Positions 1 through 8,854 of a DNA stretch of 45,800 bases are shown here, piece after piece. Below the pieces are notes generated by a model. It did no database searches, was not told the origin of the DNA, and was given only the letters and a program-made list of their open reading frames with translations. The DNA lies in the NCBI GenBank assembly GCA_905235685.1, contig CAJOMO010000021.1, positions 1 through 45,800 of the forward strand, in the 5' to 3' direction. Positions within the stretch are counted from its first letter, which is position 1. The number at the start of each line of letters is the position of its first letter. Position numbers and translations under genes: made by a program. This DNA is from an uncultured Selenomonadaceae bacterium. Lineage in GTDB: Bacteria; Bacillota; Negativicutes; Selenomonadales; Selenomonadaceae.

Positions 1-1
1 A

Positions 2-514
2 ATTTTAATTTCCGGCACGATTGGCGAACACGCGGCGGCGATTTTATCTGAACGTCACGGCTTGGAATTGCCCGCGAATATTAAATCGGACTGCGCGCCC
101 TTGAACAAAATGATTTTTGAAATGCTGAAGGTTGAGCCTAAAATTGCGATGCTCCGAGATGCTACGCGCGGAGGTATTGCGGCTGTGCTGAATGAAATTG
201 CGGCGGCGGCGAATGTTGGAATTATCCTTGACGAAAATAAAATTCCGATTCGCGCAGAAATCCGCGGCGTCTGTGACATTCTCGGCTTTGACGCGCTCGA
301 ACTTGCCAACGAGGGAAAAATTATTGCGGCAGTTCCGGCTGAATCCGCTGAAAAAATTCTTGCCGTTATGCGAAAAAATATTTATGGCGAAAATGCGGCG
401 GAGATTGGCGCGGTGACCGATAGATTTTCCGGCAAAGTTGGTATCAAAACAAAAATCGGCGGTATCCGGATTGTGGATATGCCGATTGGTAATTTAGTGC
501 CGCGCATTTGCTAA
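2..514 (+). CDS. hypE: Hydrogenase maturation protein HypE, C-terminal part (5' end outside window)
   Basis: HypE dehydrates a carbamoyl group on its C-terminal cysteine to the cyanide ligand used in building the NiFe-hydrogenase active site. The reading frame is open from base 2, so the gene starts upstream of the window. The visible 170 residues contain the family motif DATRGGIAAVLNEIA of the PurM/AIR-synthase-like fold. They end exactly in PRIC, the conserved HypE terminus whose Cys carries the thiocarbamate. Other hyp genes should lie to the left. The last 21 bases overlap, tail to tail, the 3' end of mtaB on the other strand. I see no sign of damage. The assignment is firm because both the internal motif and the PRIC end are present. 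Confidence 0.93.
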   Translation: MLISGTIGEHAAAILSERHGLELPANIKSDCAPLNKMIFEMLKVEPKIAMLRDATRGGIAAVLNEIAAAANVGIILDENKIPIRAEIRGVCDILGFDALELANEGKIIAAVPAESAEKILAVMRKNIYGENAAEIGAVTDRFSGKVGIKTKIGGIRIVDMPIGNLVPRIC

Positions 515-1789
515 GACGCCATTTTGAAAAAGTTTTTCGACTTCGACGCTGATAATTTCGCCGAGCTGAATATTTTTATCGGCGGGAATGTAAACGCGCA
601 CATAATTTTTCGTCAAGCCGTCAACGAAATTATCTTCCGCGGTTTCGGCGATAATCTCAACAGTTTTGCCGATTAATTTTGCGGCGAAAGTTTTTTCCTT
701 GATATTAGAAACTTCGATAGCACGACCTGCGCGAAGTTTTTTTATTTGCGGGGAAATCTGATTGTCCATATTGGCGGCAACCGTACCGGCGCGCGCGGAA
801 AATGGGAACACGTGAATTTTGCTGAAGGGCTGATTGTTGATAAAATCGAGCGTTGCGGAAAAGTTTTCGTCCGTTTCATTTGGGAAGCCGACGATTAAAT
901 CAGTGCCGATAGAAACATTTGGAATTTCGGCAACAAGTTTTTCAGTGAGCGCGGCAAAATCTTTCGTGGTATAGGGGCGGCGCATAAGTTTTAAAATTTC
1001 GTCGCAGCCGGATTGGAGCGGCAAATGCACGTGGTTACAAATGCGGCTGTCGTTTTTCATCAAATCGATAAGCGCGTCAGTCATTTCAACAGATTCAATC
1101 GAGCCTAAACGCAGTCGCGCAGGATTCGCCGCGTCCAAAACAGTTTTAATCGCGTCAACTAAATTTGTACCGTCGCGAAAATCTTTGCCGTAAGCGCCAA
1201 TATGAATCCCCGTCAAAACAATTTCTTTGTAGCCGGAAATTTTGAGCTGTTCACATTCTGCGCGAATACTTTCAAGACTGCGCGAACGAACCCTGCCGCG
1301 CACAAACGGAATTATGCAGTATGAACAAAAATTATTGCAGCCGTCCTCAATCTTCAGAAAGGCGCGGGTACGATGCGGGGCGTGCGGCAATTCTTCAAAG
1401 GCGGAAATTTTTTCGACTTCACAAACGCGGCAAATTTTTTCTGCGCGATTATTCAAAGCAAGTTCGACCAGCTCAACAATTTTAGTGCGCTCAGCCGTGC
1501 CAATAATCACGTCAACACCGGCGATTTTGGAAATTTCTTCAGGCTCACTTTGCGCGTAACAGCCAACCACCGCGATAACAGCATTTTCATTCGCACGAAC
1601 AGCACGACGAATTATCTGCCGCGATTTTTGGGAACTGAGCGCCGTCACGGTACAAGTATTCACCACGACCACGTCAGCCGTTTCAATGTCGCCGGAAATT
1701 TCGTAGCCCGCCGCCTCAAAAAGTTTCTGCATAGCCTCGGTTTCGTACTGATTGACTTTACAGCCCAAAGTGTAAAACGCAACCTTCAA
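494..1789 (-). CDS. mtaB: tRNA t6A37 methylthiotransferase MtaB (radical SAM)
   Basis: MtaB adds a methylthio group to C2 of N6-threonylcarbamoyladenosine at tRNA position 37. At 431 residues it has the expected length. The N-terminal UPF0004 domain has its three cluster cysteines (C10 in LGCKVNQYETEA, C46, C77). The radical-SAM CxxxCxxC is at C151/C155/C158 in GCNNFCSYCIIP, and a TRAM-like domain closes the protein. The GCKVNQYETEA N-terminus separates MtaB from MiaB and RimO. It is the last gene of the minus-strand run MATE-rsmE-mtaB, starting 13 bases after the rsmE stop, so it is probably cotranscribed. Its 3' end overlaps hypE by 21 bases on the opposite strand. Confidence 0.95.
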   Translation of the reverse strand: MKVAFYTLGCKVNQYETEAMQKLFEAAGYEISGDIETADVVVVNTCTVTALSSQKSRQIIRRAVRANENAVIAVVGCYAQSEPEEISKIAGVDVIIGTAERTKIVELVELALNNRAEKICRVCEVEKISAFEELPHAPHRTRAFLKIEDGCNNFCSYCIIPFVRGRVRSRSLESIRAECEQLKISGYKEIVLTGIHIGAYGKDFRDGTNLVDAIKTVLDAANPARLRLGSIESVEMTDALIDLMKNDSRICNHVHLPLQSGCDEILKLMRRPYTTKDFAALTEKLVAEIPNVSIGTDLIVGFPNETDENFSATLDFINNQPFSKIHVFPFSARAGTVAANMDNQISPQIKKLRAGRAIEVSNIKEKTFAAKLIGKTVEIIAETAEDNFVDGLTKNYVRVYIPADKNIQLGEIISVEVEKLFQNGVLANARH

Positions 1790-1802
1790 TTTATCAGCCC
1801 CA

Positions 1803-2573
1803 TTAATTAATTTCGTATTGGACGATGGAAAGCGCAGAAATCGCCGCGGTGTCCGTTTTCAAAATGGTTTTGCCCAAACTGACGCTGACGCCGCCGCTCG
1901 ATTTAATTTCCCGAACTTCGCGCTCGCTGAAGCCGCCTTCCGGTCCAATTAAAATTATAATTTCCTTCGCGCAGTCGCAATTTTTATATTCGCGCAGAAT
2001 CGCCGCAAGATTGTCGGCAATTTCTTTCTCGTAAAAAAACAGGAACAGCGCGCCCTTGCCGTCGAATTTGCCGTTGATAAAATGACCGAGCGTCGGCGCA
2101 ATTTCTTTGAGCCAATCGGAAATTTCGCGAATTTCGCCAATCTCCGGCAAAGTATCACGTGCGCATTGTTCGGCGGCTTCTTTGGCAATTCTATTCCAGC
2201 GTTCCAATTTAGTTTTGGCGCGGAAATTCCCGGGGCGGGCAATTGTCCGGTCGGAAATGAGCGGCTCGATTTTGTCAACGCCGAGTTCAGTCGCCTTTTC
2301 AACGATAATATCAAATTTATTTTGTTTGGGCAGACAATCAGCCAGCGTAATTTTTTTCGCGGCGGCAACTTTCGTGATTTCGCTCACGCATTTGGCAAAA
2401 ATTTTGTCCTGCGCGAAATCGACAAATTCAAGCGTCGCCGTGTTACCAAATTTATCGACTGCAATAATCCTGTCGCCTTTTTGCGCGCGCAACGAATTTG
2501 CAAGGTGATTCGCCGCTTTGCCCGTTATCGTCACATTTTCGCTAATCGCCTCTTCCAAAAAAATTCTCTTCAT
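1803..2573 (-). CDS. rsmE: 16S rRNA m3U1498 methyltransferase RsmE
   Basis: RsmE methylates N3 of U1498 in 16S rRNA. The frame is open further upstream, but the start MKRIFLEE at 2573 is chosen because GGAGG lies 8 bases before the ATG and this is where family members begin (256 residues). The N-terminal PUA-like half is followed by the SPOUT knot with the signature IILIGPEGGFSEREV and the closing SVSLGKTILKTDTAAISAL. It sits between a MATE exporter (57 bases upstream) and mtaB (13 bases downstream). It pairs naturally with mtaB as an RNA-modification gene. Confidence 0.94.
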   Translation of the reverse strand: MKRIFLEEAISENVTITGKAANHLANSLRAQKGDRIIAVDKFGNTATLEFVDFAQDKIFAKCVSEITKVAAAKKITLADCLPKQNKFDIIVEKATELGVDKIEPLISDRTIARPGNFRAKTKLERWNRIAKEAAEQCARDTLPEIGEIREISDWLKEIAPTLGHFINGKFDGKGALFLFFYEKEIADNLAAILREYKNCDCAKEIIILIGPEGGFSEREVREIKSSGGVSVSLGKTILKTDTAAISALSIVQYEIN

Positions 2574-2629
2574 ACCAACCGCCTCCGCAATTTTTAAAAA
2601 TTTATTCGTGAAACCGAAAATAATTCCTG

Positions 2630-3973
2630 CTATTGTCGCCACTTTCCCGAAAAATAAAGCGCCGTGCCGATTATCAGCGGCGTAAATCCGGCAAGCGCAT
2701 CGCCCAGCCAAAATCCTAAGTAATTCATTTCCAGCGTCAGCCCGAAAAATATTGCCAGTCCTATTCTCAAAATTATTCCGTCGAACAGCGCCGTTAAAAA
2801 ATTTGAAATGTAATTGCCGCTGCCGTTAATCAGCGCGTTCATTGGCGAGCGTGCCGCGCTGCCGAAGAAAAATAATATCGCCAGCGGTAAATATTCCATT
2901 CCAACGGCGATAACTTTTTCGTCGTCCGTGAATATGCTGAAAATTTCTGTTGGGAAAAACCAAATCGCGGCGGACATTAACGCGGCGATTGTGAATGTTA
3001 TTGCGGAAATGACCTGCAGAATTTTCGTGACGCGCTCGAATTTTTTTGCGCCGATATTTTGCCCAACCATTGACGAGCCCGCCATTGTTAACGCGTTCGA
3101 CATCAACATTGAAACGCTGTTGATTTTGTTGCCGATACCCGCGAAGGCCGAAACCGCCACGCCGTAGGAATTTATCCACGAGCTGACGAATATTTTTGAA
3201 AAGTGGATTGACGCTGATTTAATCGCCATAGGGACGCCGAGGCTGATTAACCTTTTCAGCAATTCAAAATCCGGCGTGAAAAAATCTGCGCGAGAAATTT
3301 CAAAACCCAAATCTGCGCGATGTTTGTACAAAAAAATTACGCAGCTGATAAAACTCGTGCCTTGACTTATCACGGTTGCCAGCGCCGCGCCCATTGCGCC
3401 CATTTCCAAATAAATGACAAAGCAAATATCCAGCGCAACATTCAAAATCGCCGCCACGCTGATAAAAATGAACGGGTGCTTAGAATCGCCCAGCCCGCGC
3501 ATAATCGAACTAACCGCGTTATAGCCGTAAATAAAAATAATCCCGCTAATCGTAACCGTTGCATAAGACAGCGCTTCGTCAAATGATTCCGGCGGCGTAT
3601 TCAGCAACTCTAAAATTTTTTCGCGCAGGAGCAGACAAATCACCGAAAAAAATATTCCGCCCGCGAATAAGAAACTCATCATATTGCCGATAAATTTTCC
3701 GAGCGCCTGAGTCTTTTTCGCGCCCAAAAGTTGAGCAATTATAACTTGTCCCGCGCCCGAAAATCCCATTGAGAAAAACGTTAGAAACGCCGTGACGTCG
3801 CTGCCAATCGCCACCGCCGATAAGCCCACTTTGCCCATCACTTGACCAACGATTATCATGTCGACGACGTTGTAAATTATTTGCAAAATGTTCGACAGGT
3901 ACAGCGGCAGCGCGAAAGTTATTAATTGGCGCGGCACGTTGCCCTGCGTGAAGTCCTGCGTAAAATTCGCCAT
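2630..3973 (-). CDS. MATE family efflux transporter (first copy)
   Basis: This is a 12-helix multidrug and toxin extrusion (MATE) protein of 447 residues, an antiporter in the inner membrane normally driven by H+ or Na+. The sequence shows two halves of about six hydrophobic helices, with MATE features such as LPLYLSNILQ in helix 1, VVDMIIVGQ, and GLGDSKHPF between the halves. I place the start at 3973 (MANFTQDFTQGNV), with AGGAA about 10 bases upstream, rather than at 3991. It leads the rsmE-mtaB run and diverges from prfC. A second, clearly different MATE gene lies at 8855. The substrate cannot be read from the sequence. Confidence 0.9.
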   Translation of the reverse strand: MANFTQDFTQGNVPRQLITFALPLYLSNILQIIYNVVDMIIVGQVMGKVGLSAVAIGSDVTAFLTFFSMGFSGAGQVIIAQLLGAKKTQALGKFIGNMMSFLFAGGIFFSVICLLLREKILELLNTPPESFDEALSYATVTISGIIFIYGYNAVSSIMRGLGDSKHPFIFISVAAILNVALDICFVIYLEMGAMGAALATVISQGTSFISCVIFLYKHRADLGFEISRADFFTPDFELLKRLISLGVPMAIKSASIHFSKIFVSSWINSYGVAVSAFAGIGNKINSVSMLMSNALTMAGSSMVGQNIGAKKFERVTKILQVISAITFTIAALMSAAIWFFPTEIFSIFTDDEKVIAVGMEYLPLAILFFFGSAARSPMNALINGSGNYISNFLTALFDGIILRIGLAIFFGLTLEMNYLGFWLGDALAGFTPLIIGTALYFSGKWRQ

Positions 3974-4000
3974 AAAAAAATTCCTTGTCATAAAAAATTT

Positions 4001-4028
4001 TTGCTGGTATCATTAACGAAAATATTCT
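4001..4028 (+). promoter_or_regulatory. Possible sigma-70-type promoter of prfC
   Basis: TTGCTG at 4001-4006 and TATTCT at 4023-4028 are 16 bases apart, in the divergent gap between the MATE gene and prfC. Both boxes are imperfect, so this is only a candidate. Confidence 0.3.
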
Positions 4029-4066
4029 AAGACTAAAATTCAAAGTTAGCAAGGTGATTCTTGAAA

Positions 4067-5668
4067 ATGACATTAGCCGAGGAAATATCCAAACGCCGGA
4101 CGTTCGCGATAATTTCACATCCGGACGCCGGCAAAACTACCTTGACAGAAAAATTGCTGCTGTACGGCGGCGCAATACATTTAGCCGGCTCAATAAAATC
4201 GCGGAAAACTCAGCGCCACGCAGTTTCAGACTGGATGGAAATTGAAAAACAGCGCGGAATTTCCGTGACAAGTTCGGTTTTACAATTCGACTACAAAAAT
4301 TTCAGGATAAATATTTTGGATACGCCAGGACACCAGGATTTTTCCGAAGATACGTACCGAACATTGATGGCGGTTGACAGCGCGGTAATGGTTTTGGACG
4401 CGGCTAAGGGCGTTGAGGCGCAAACCAAAAAGCTGTTCAAAGTTTGCCGCGAGCGCCGCATACCGATTTTTACTTTTATAAACAAGCTTGACAGGTACGG
4501 GAAAATTCCGCTGGATTTGCTTGACGAAGTTGAAAATGTTTTGGGCATTCGCGCGTATCCGATGAATTTTCCGATTGGCATTGACGGCAAATATATGGGC
4601 GTGTATGACCGGCAGAAAAATCGCGTTGAACTTTTCGCGGAAGATACGACGCACGGGCAGAGCGAGCGCATTTCTGAAATTTTCGCGCCGGACGATAAAA
4701 TTATGATTAATCGGATTGGGCAAGAAACTTTTGACGCGTTGCAGGAAGATTTGATGTTGTTGGACGAGGCGGGCGAAAAATTTGACAAAGCGAAAATTGA
4801 CGCGGGCGATTTGACGCCTACATTTTTTGGCAGTGCGATGACGAATTTTGGCGTGCAAAATTTTTTGGAAGAATATTTGAGACTTGCGCCGCCGCCTGCT
4901 GCGCGAATTTCTGACGACGGAATTATCGAGCCGGAAGACGAAAATTTTTCAGCGTTTGTTTTTAAAATCCAGGCGAATATGAATCCGGCGCACAGGGACA
5001 GGCTCGCGTTTATCAGAATTTGTTCCGGAAAATTTGAGCGCAATATGCAGGTTTGGCACGCGCCGACGAATAAAATTATTAAGTTGGCTCAACCTCAACA
5101 ATTCCTCGCTCAGGAGCGGCAGATTATTGAAGAGGCTTACCCGGGCGATATTGTCGGGCTGTTTGACCCTGGAATTTTCGGCATTGGCGATACTTTGACG
5201 GACGCCGCTCATAAATTTAAATTTGAAGAATTTCCCACATTTCCACCCGAAAAATTTGCGCGCGTTTCGGCGAAGGACACAATGAAACGCAAACAATTTG
5301 CCAAAGGAATTGAACAGCTGACGCAGGAAGGCGCGATTCAATTATTTTATCCGGTTGGTATGGGTAATGATTCTTACGTGGTTGGAACGGTCGGCACGCT
5401 GCAATTTGAAGTTTTGCAGTACCGGCTGAAATCCGAATACAGCGTTGACGTTTCGCTGACAATGTTGCCTTTCGAAGTGGCGCGCTGGTTAAAATTCGAC
5501 GGCGGCGAAAAAGTTACCCCAACTTCACTTAAGGGCGCAAACCGCGGAATGTTTTTATTGGACAGAGCGGAAAATCCGGTGCTGTTGGTTGAAAATGAAT
5601 GGGCGCTCGGCTGGATACGCGAAAACAACGCAAAGCTGATAATGAGCGCGACGCCTTTGGAGGATTGA
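4067..5668 (+). CDS. prfC: Peptide chain release factor 3 (GTPase)
   Basis: RF3 is the GTPase that removes RF1/RF2 from the ribosome after peptide release. The 533-residue protein has the EF-G-like G domain at its N-terminus: G1 in HPDAGKTT, G3 in DTPGHQDF and G4 in NKLD. The RF3-specific segment MNFPIGIDGKYMGVYDR and domains II/III follow. Length is normal. AAGGTG at 4051-4056 is 10 bases before ATG 4067 and 4 before an in-frame TTG at 4061, so I prefer the ATG. The next gene starts 2 bases after the stop, so the AIM24-type gene is almost surely cotranscribed. Confidence 0.95.
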   Translation: MTLAEEISKRRTFAIISHPDAGKTTLTEKLLLYGGAIHLAGSIKSRKTQRHAVSDWMEIEKQRGISVTSSVLQFDYKNFRINILDTPGHQDFSEDTYRTLMAVDSAVMVLDAAKGVEAQTKKLFKVCRERRIPIFTFINKLDRYGKIPLDLLDEVENVLGIRAYPMNFPIGIDGKYMGVYDRQKNRVELFAEDTTHGQSERISEIFAPDDKIMINRIGQETFDALQEDLMLLDEAGEKFDKAKIDAGDLTPTFFGSAMTNFGVQNFLEEYLRLAPPPAARISDDGIIEPEDENFSAFVFKIQANMNPAHRDRLAFIRICSGKFERNMQVWHAPTNKIIKLAQPQQFLAQERQIIEEAYPGDIVGLFDPGIFGIGDTLTDAAHKFKFEEFPTFPPEKFARVSAKDTMKRKQFAKGIEQLTQEGAIQLFYPVGMGNDSYVVGTVGTLQFEVLQYRLKSEYSVDVSLTMLPFEVARWLKFDGGEKVTPTSLKGANRGMFLLDRAENPVLLVENEWALGWIRENNAKLIMSATPLED

Positions 5669-5670
5669 CG

Positions 5671-6351
5671 ATGAAATATGAAATTTTGTACCCCGAAGCT
5701 TTTCCGGTTGTCAAATTTAAATTGGAGCGCGGCGAAAGAATTAAAGCTGAATCCGACGCAATGATAGCTATGGGCGCGAATATCGACGTTGAGGGCAAAA
5801 TGGAAGGCGGCATTTTGAGCGGTTTAGCAAGAAAATTTTTGTCCGGCGAAAGTATGTTTTTTCAAGAATTAATTGCGCGGCGCGGCGCGGGCGAAGTTTT
5901 GATTGGGCATCAATTGCCTGGCGGAATTTTGGATTTGGATTTAGACGGCTCTTACGGGCTGATTGTGCAGAAAGACGGCTATTTGGCGAGCACGGACGGC
6001 ATTCAAGTTGAAACGAAAATGCAGAATTTAGCGCGCGGATTTTTGAGCGGCGAAGGATTTTTTGTACTGAATGTTCGCGGGCGCGGCACGGTTTTTATTT
6101 CGAGTTACGGCGTGATTCACCCGATAAATTTGGAAGATGGCGAAGAAGTTATCATTGACAACGGGCATTTGGTGGCGTGGCCGGATTATATGGATTACAA
6201 AATCGAAAAGGCGTCCAGCGGCTGGATTTCAAGCTTTACTTCGGGCGAAATGCTTGTTTGCCGGTTTCGCGGTCCTGGAATTGTGCTGATTCAAACGCGC
6301 AACCCCGACGCCTTTGCCGGCTGGATTCGCTCAATGGTTCCTTCAACTTAG
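5671..6351 (+). CDS. TIGR00266 / AIM24-type protein
   Basis: This 226-residue protein belongs to the TIGR00266/AIM24 family, all-beta proteins of unknown function in bacteria (the yeast member is mitochondrial). The pattern fits: repeated glycine-rich beta stretches, SGESMFFQELIARRGAGEV, GSYGLIVQKDGYLASTDGI, LSGEGFFVLNVRGRGTVFIS, and the closing GPGIVLIQTRNP. No signal peptide or membrane helix is seen. The start at 5671 is fixed by TTTGGAGG just upstream, and it lies 2 bases after prfC. Family assignment is good; the role is unknown. Confidence 0.88.
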   Translation: MKYEILYPEAFPVVKFKLERGERIKAESDAMIAMGANIDVEGKMEGGILSGLARKFLSGESMFFQELIARRGAGEVLIGHQLPGGILDLDLDGSYGLIVQKDGYLASTDGIQVETKMQNLARGFLSGEGFFVLNVRGRGTVFISSYGVIHPINLEDGEEVIIDNGHLVAWPDYMDYKIEKASSGWISSFTSGEMLVCRFRGPGIVLIQTRNPDAFAGWIRSMVPST

Positions 6352-6426
6352 ATTGCAAGGCTTTTTAACAATAATAATTTTAGCGACGACGATATTGACA
6401 GCGGAGATGGCGAGTGAGGTGTTTTT

Positions 6427-7752
6427 ATGCGCTGGAAAAAATTATTGGCGGCGGCGGTGGCGTTTTCTAGTTTGACGGTGGCGGGCGGCGTTATGTTTGA
6501 AGAAAAAGTTTCGGCTGAAGTTATCGAGATTGAGCAGGAAAATATTATGAGCGTTATGGGCGTTGCCGAAGTTTTTGGTGACGGGGAAAAAATTTCCGCC
6601 GCCATTATCGAATACGCGAAAGACATTAGCCCAAAGAGCGTTTCGACGCGCGATTTTAAAGTTGCTGACAAAAGAATTGAGGCGGTTTACGTTAACGACG
6701 AGCCCACGCTTACCGATAAAAATAAAACCGGCAGATTTGTGATTTTAAAATTTGCTTATGAGAATACCGCGTTTTCCGGCAGTTTGGAAAATCGCCCGCG
6801 CCCGAATAATGATAACCCGCGCGCAGGCGACGCTCCAATGCATTCTAATCGACAGTTGCCGGATTTAAATTTTAGCGTTCAACAGATTGGCACTGTTCGC
6901 GCAGTTGACGGTACGAAATTTTTGCCGAGCGAAAAAACTTTTGCAAGCACTTCGACGCTTGAGCCGGTGATTGATTCTTTTCAACAATTTATTTACACCG
7001 ACCCCGTGAGCGGAAATTCTATGCCGTACAATCTGCGTTTGCCGAAAAATTATAATCCTGCGAAAAAATATCCGCTGCTGTTTTTCGTGGCGGACGCCAG
7101 CGCCAATATCAACGAAATTAAAACGCCGCTCTTTCAAGGCAACGGCGCAACCAGTTTCGCGCAGGACAAATACGACTGCATAATTCTCGCGCCGCAATAT
7201 ACCGCCGATTTGGTTGATAAACTCGGAATGATGACGACCGACGAAAATATTTGGACGGACGGCTTAGAGCTGACGAAAAATCTGCTGTTTGACGTGATTG
7301 AAAATTACGCTGTCGATAAAAACCGGATTTATGGCACTGGGCAGTCTCAAGGCGGAATGGCGAATATTGCGATTAGCGACAGATACCCCGATCTTTTCGC
7401 GGCGCAACTGTTGGTTGCCTGTCAATGGAATGTCGACGAAATGTCTGTTCTGCGCGATAAAAATTTGTGGATAGTTGTTTGCGAAGGCGATACAAAGGCT
7501 TTTCCAGGTATGAATGCGGCTGTGGCGAATTGGAAAAATCTTGGCGCGCGGGTTGCCACGAATACAAATTTTTGGGACAGCAAAGCTTCAATCGCCGATT
7601 TGAATAAAAAAATCCGGCAGATTGAACGTCAGCGCGCGAATATAAATTACACGGTATTTGCGGGCGGAAATCATATGTACACGTGGAGTTTCGCGTACAA
7701 TATTTCGGCTCTGCGCGATTGGCTTTTCAAACAAAATCTTGGGAGGAATTGA
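6427..7752 (+). CDS. Secreted alpha/beta-hydrolase, esterase/depolymerase-like
   Basis: This 441-residue protein starts with a Sec signal (MRWKK, a hydrophobic stretch, and likely cleavage after KVSA near residue 30). Residues 35-190 look like an Ig-like beta domain as found ahead of predicted secreted esterases. From about 195 an alpha/beta-hydrolase domain begins (MPYNLRLPKNY). The nucleophile is Ser307 in GTGQSQGG, with Asp355 (CEGDTKAFP) and His416 (GGNHMYTW) as the probable remaining triad. The layout resembles PHB-depolymerase/feruloyl-esterase-like hydrolases. The natural substrate cannot be read. GTGAGGTG precedes the ATG. It lies between AIM24 and ndk, and ndk starts 1 base after its stop, so coexpression is likely. 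Confidence 0.78.
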   Translation: MRWKKLLAAAVAFSSLTVAGGVMFEEKVSAEVIEIEQENIMSVMGVAEVFGDGEKISAAIIEYAKDISPKSVSTRDFKVADKRIEAVYVNDEPTLTDKNKTGRFVILKFAYENTAFSGSLENRPRPNNDNPRAGDAPMHSNRQLPDLNFSVQQIGTVRAVDGTKFLPSEKTFASTSTLEPVIDSFQQFIYTDPVSGNSMPYNLRLPKNYNPAKKYPLLFFVADASANINEIKTPLFQGNGATSFAQDKYDCIILAPQYTADLVDKLGMMTTDENIWTDGLELTKNLLFDVIENYAVDKNRIYGTGQSQGGMANIAISDRYPDLFAAQLLVACQWNVDEMSVLRDKNLWIVVCEGDTKAFPGMNAAVANWKNLGARVATNTNFWDSKASIADLNKKIRQIERQRANINYTVFAGGNHMYTWSFAYNISALRDWLFKQNLGRN

Positions 7753-7753
7753 A

Positions 7754-8173
7754 ATGGAAAAAACATTGGTGCTGATTAAACCGGACGCATTCGGCAAAGG
7801 ACATGCGGGCGACATTTTGAAAATTTATGAGGCGGCGGGCTTCAAAATCGTGGCGGCGAAAGTTATGCAGATGGACGCGAAATTGGCGGCGATACATTAC
7901 GCTGAACACGTTGCAAAGCCGTTTTATCCGGAGTTGGTTGAATTTATGACGAGCGCGCCGCTTATGGCAATGGTATTGGGCGGCGAAAATGTGATTGAGC
8001 GCGTGCGTGAAATTAACGGGGCGACGAATCCTGCGAAGGCGGCTGACGGCACAATTCGCAAACTTTACGCTGAAAATGTAACCAAAAACGCCGTGCACGC
8101 TTCAGACAGTGCGGCTTCGGCGGCGCGTGAAATTCCGATTTTCTTTAGTGAGATTGAACAATTTGGAGTTTGA
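7754..8173 (+). CDS. ndk: Nucleoside diphosphate kinase
   Basis: Ndk transfers the gamma-phosphate of ATP to nucleoside diphosphates through a phosphohistidine. The 139-residue protein has ERTL-type N-terminal MEKTLVLIKPDAF and catalytic His115 in NAVHASDS. Length is normal. The start at 7754 is set by GGGAGG at 7741-7746; longer in-frame starts lie inside the esterase gene. It is followed after 3 bases by the cobalamin adenosyltransferase. Confidence 0.96.
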   Translation: MEKTLVLIKPDAFGKGHAGDILKIYEAAGFKIVAAKVMQMDAKLAAIHYAEHVAKPFYPELVEFMTSAPLMAMVLGGENVIERVREINGATNPAKAADGTIRKLYAENVTKNAVHASDSAASAAREIPIFFSEIEQFGV

Positions 8174-8176
8174 GCG

Positions 8177-8701
8177 ATGAAAATTTATACAAAGACTGGC
8201 GACGCGGGGCAGACGAGTTTATTTACTGGCGAGCGCATTGCTAAGGAAAGTCCGCGCGTTGAAACTTACGGTACGATTGACGAGGCAAATTCGGCGTTGG
8301 CAATGGCGCGGGCGTTTTCGACACTTCCGGAAGTTAAGCAGAAAATTTTTGATTTGCAAAGACTGCTGCCAAAACTGATGGCAGATTTGGCGAGTCTGGA
8401 GCAACCGGCGCTGATAAACGAATCGCATATCAAACAGCTGGAAGACGAAATTGACGAAATGGAAAAATTTTTACCGACGCTGAAAAATTTTGTGATACCA
8501 GGCAACACGAAGGCGGGCGCGATATTGGATATGGCGCGGACTACAATTCGTCGCGCAGAACGGGAATTTTACAAACTGTCGCGGTTTGAGGCGGTGCATG
8601 AAATTGACGGCGTATTTTTGAACAGATTATCGGACTACTGCTTTATGTTAATGCGCGTGGAAGATTATTTTGCAGAAAAAAAATCTGCAGTTTTGGTTTA
8701 A
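8177..8701 (+). CDS. pduO: PduO-type corrinoid adenosyltransferase
   Basis: This enzyme transfers the adenosyl group of ATP to cob(I)alamin. The 174-residue sequence opens with MKIYTKTGDAGQTSLFTGERI, the ATP-binding N-terminus of PduO-type adenosyltransferases, and carries TYGTIDEANSALAMAR and a C-terminal helix with RRAEREFYKL. Length and order are normal for a stand-alone ATR domain. It follows ndk by 3 bases. Ten bases after its stop begins the flank of one of the three-hairpin elements, with no separate terminator visible. Confidence 0.9.
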   Translation: MKIYTKTGDAGQTSLFTGERIAKESPRVETYGTIDEANSALAMARAFSTLPEVKQKIFDLQRLLPKLMADLASLEQPALINESHIKQLEDEIDEMEKFLPTLKNFVIPGNTKAGAILDMARTTIRRAEREFYKLSRFEAVHEIDGVFLNRLSDYCFMLMRVEDYFAEKKSAVLV

Positions 8702-8719
8702 AATTTAATCGAACCCCGA

Positions 8720-8825
8720 GGCGCTCACGGATGAGCGCCCGAACCCGCCGCGAATTAGTCGACCGGAAGTCGACTATCTGAGCGGCGCTTTCTTTGCTAG
8801 GCGTTTCTTTCTAGAAAGAAATGCC
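8720..8825 (+). repeat. Three-hairpin intergenic element, copy A
   Basis: Hairpin 1 pairs 8720-8727 with 8732-8739 (GGCGCTCA, loop CGGA). Hairpin 2 has an outer stem 8747-8751/8782-8786 (GCCGC/GCGGC) and an inner stem 8757-8763/8769-8775 (AGTCGAC, loop CGGAA). The TTTCTTTGC box at 8789-8797 follows. Hairpin 3 is the palindrome 8800-8825 with arms GGCGTTTCTTTCT and AGAAAGAAATGCC. Hairpins 2 and 3 are almost identical to copy E. This copy lies between two plus-strand genes. No T-run flanks hairpin 1, so it is not an obvious terminator. Confidence 0.9.
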
Positions 8826-8854
8826 GTAATAATTTTAAAAATTGGGAGTTGTTA

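Noticed and set aside
4291..5043. Long open frames on the minus strand inside prfC (250 and 192 codons)
   Set aside because: They lie wholly opposite a conserved GTPase gene, show no family features, and have Ser/Arg-rich shadow composition.
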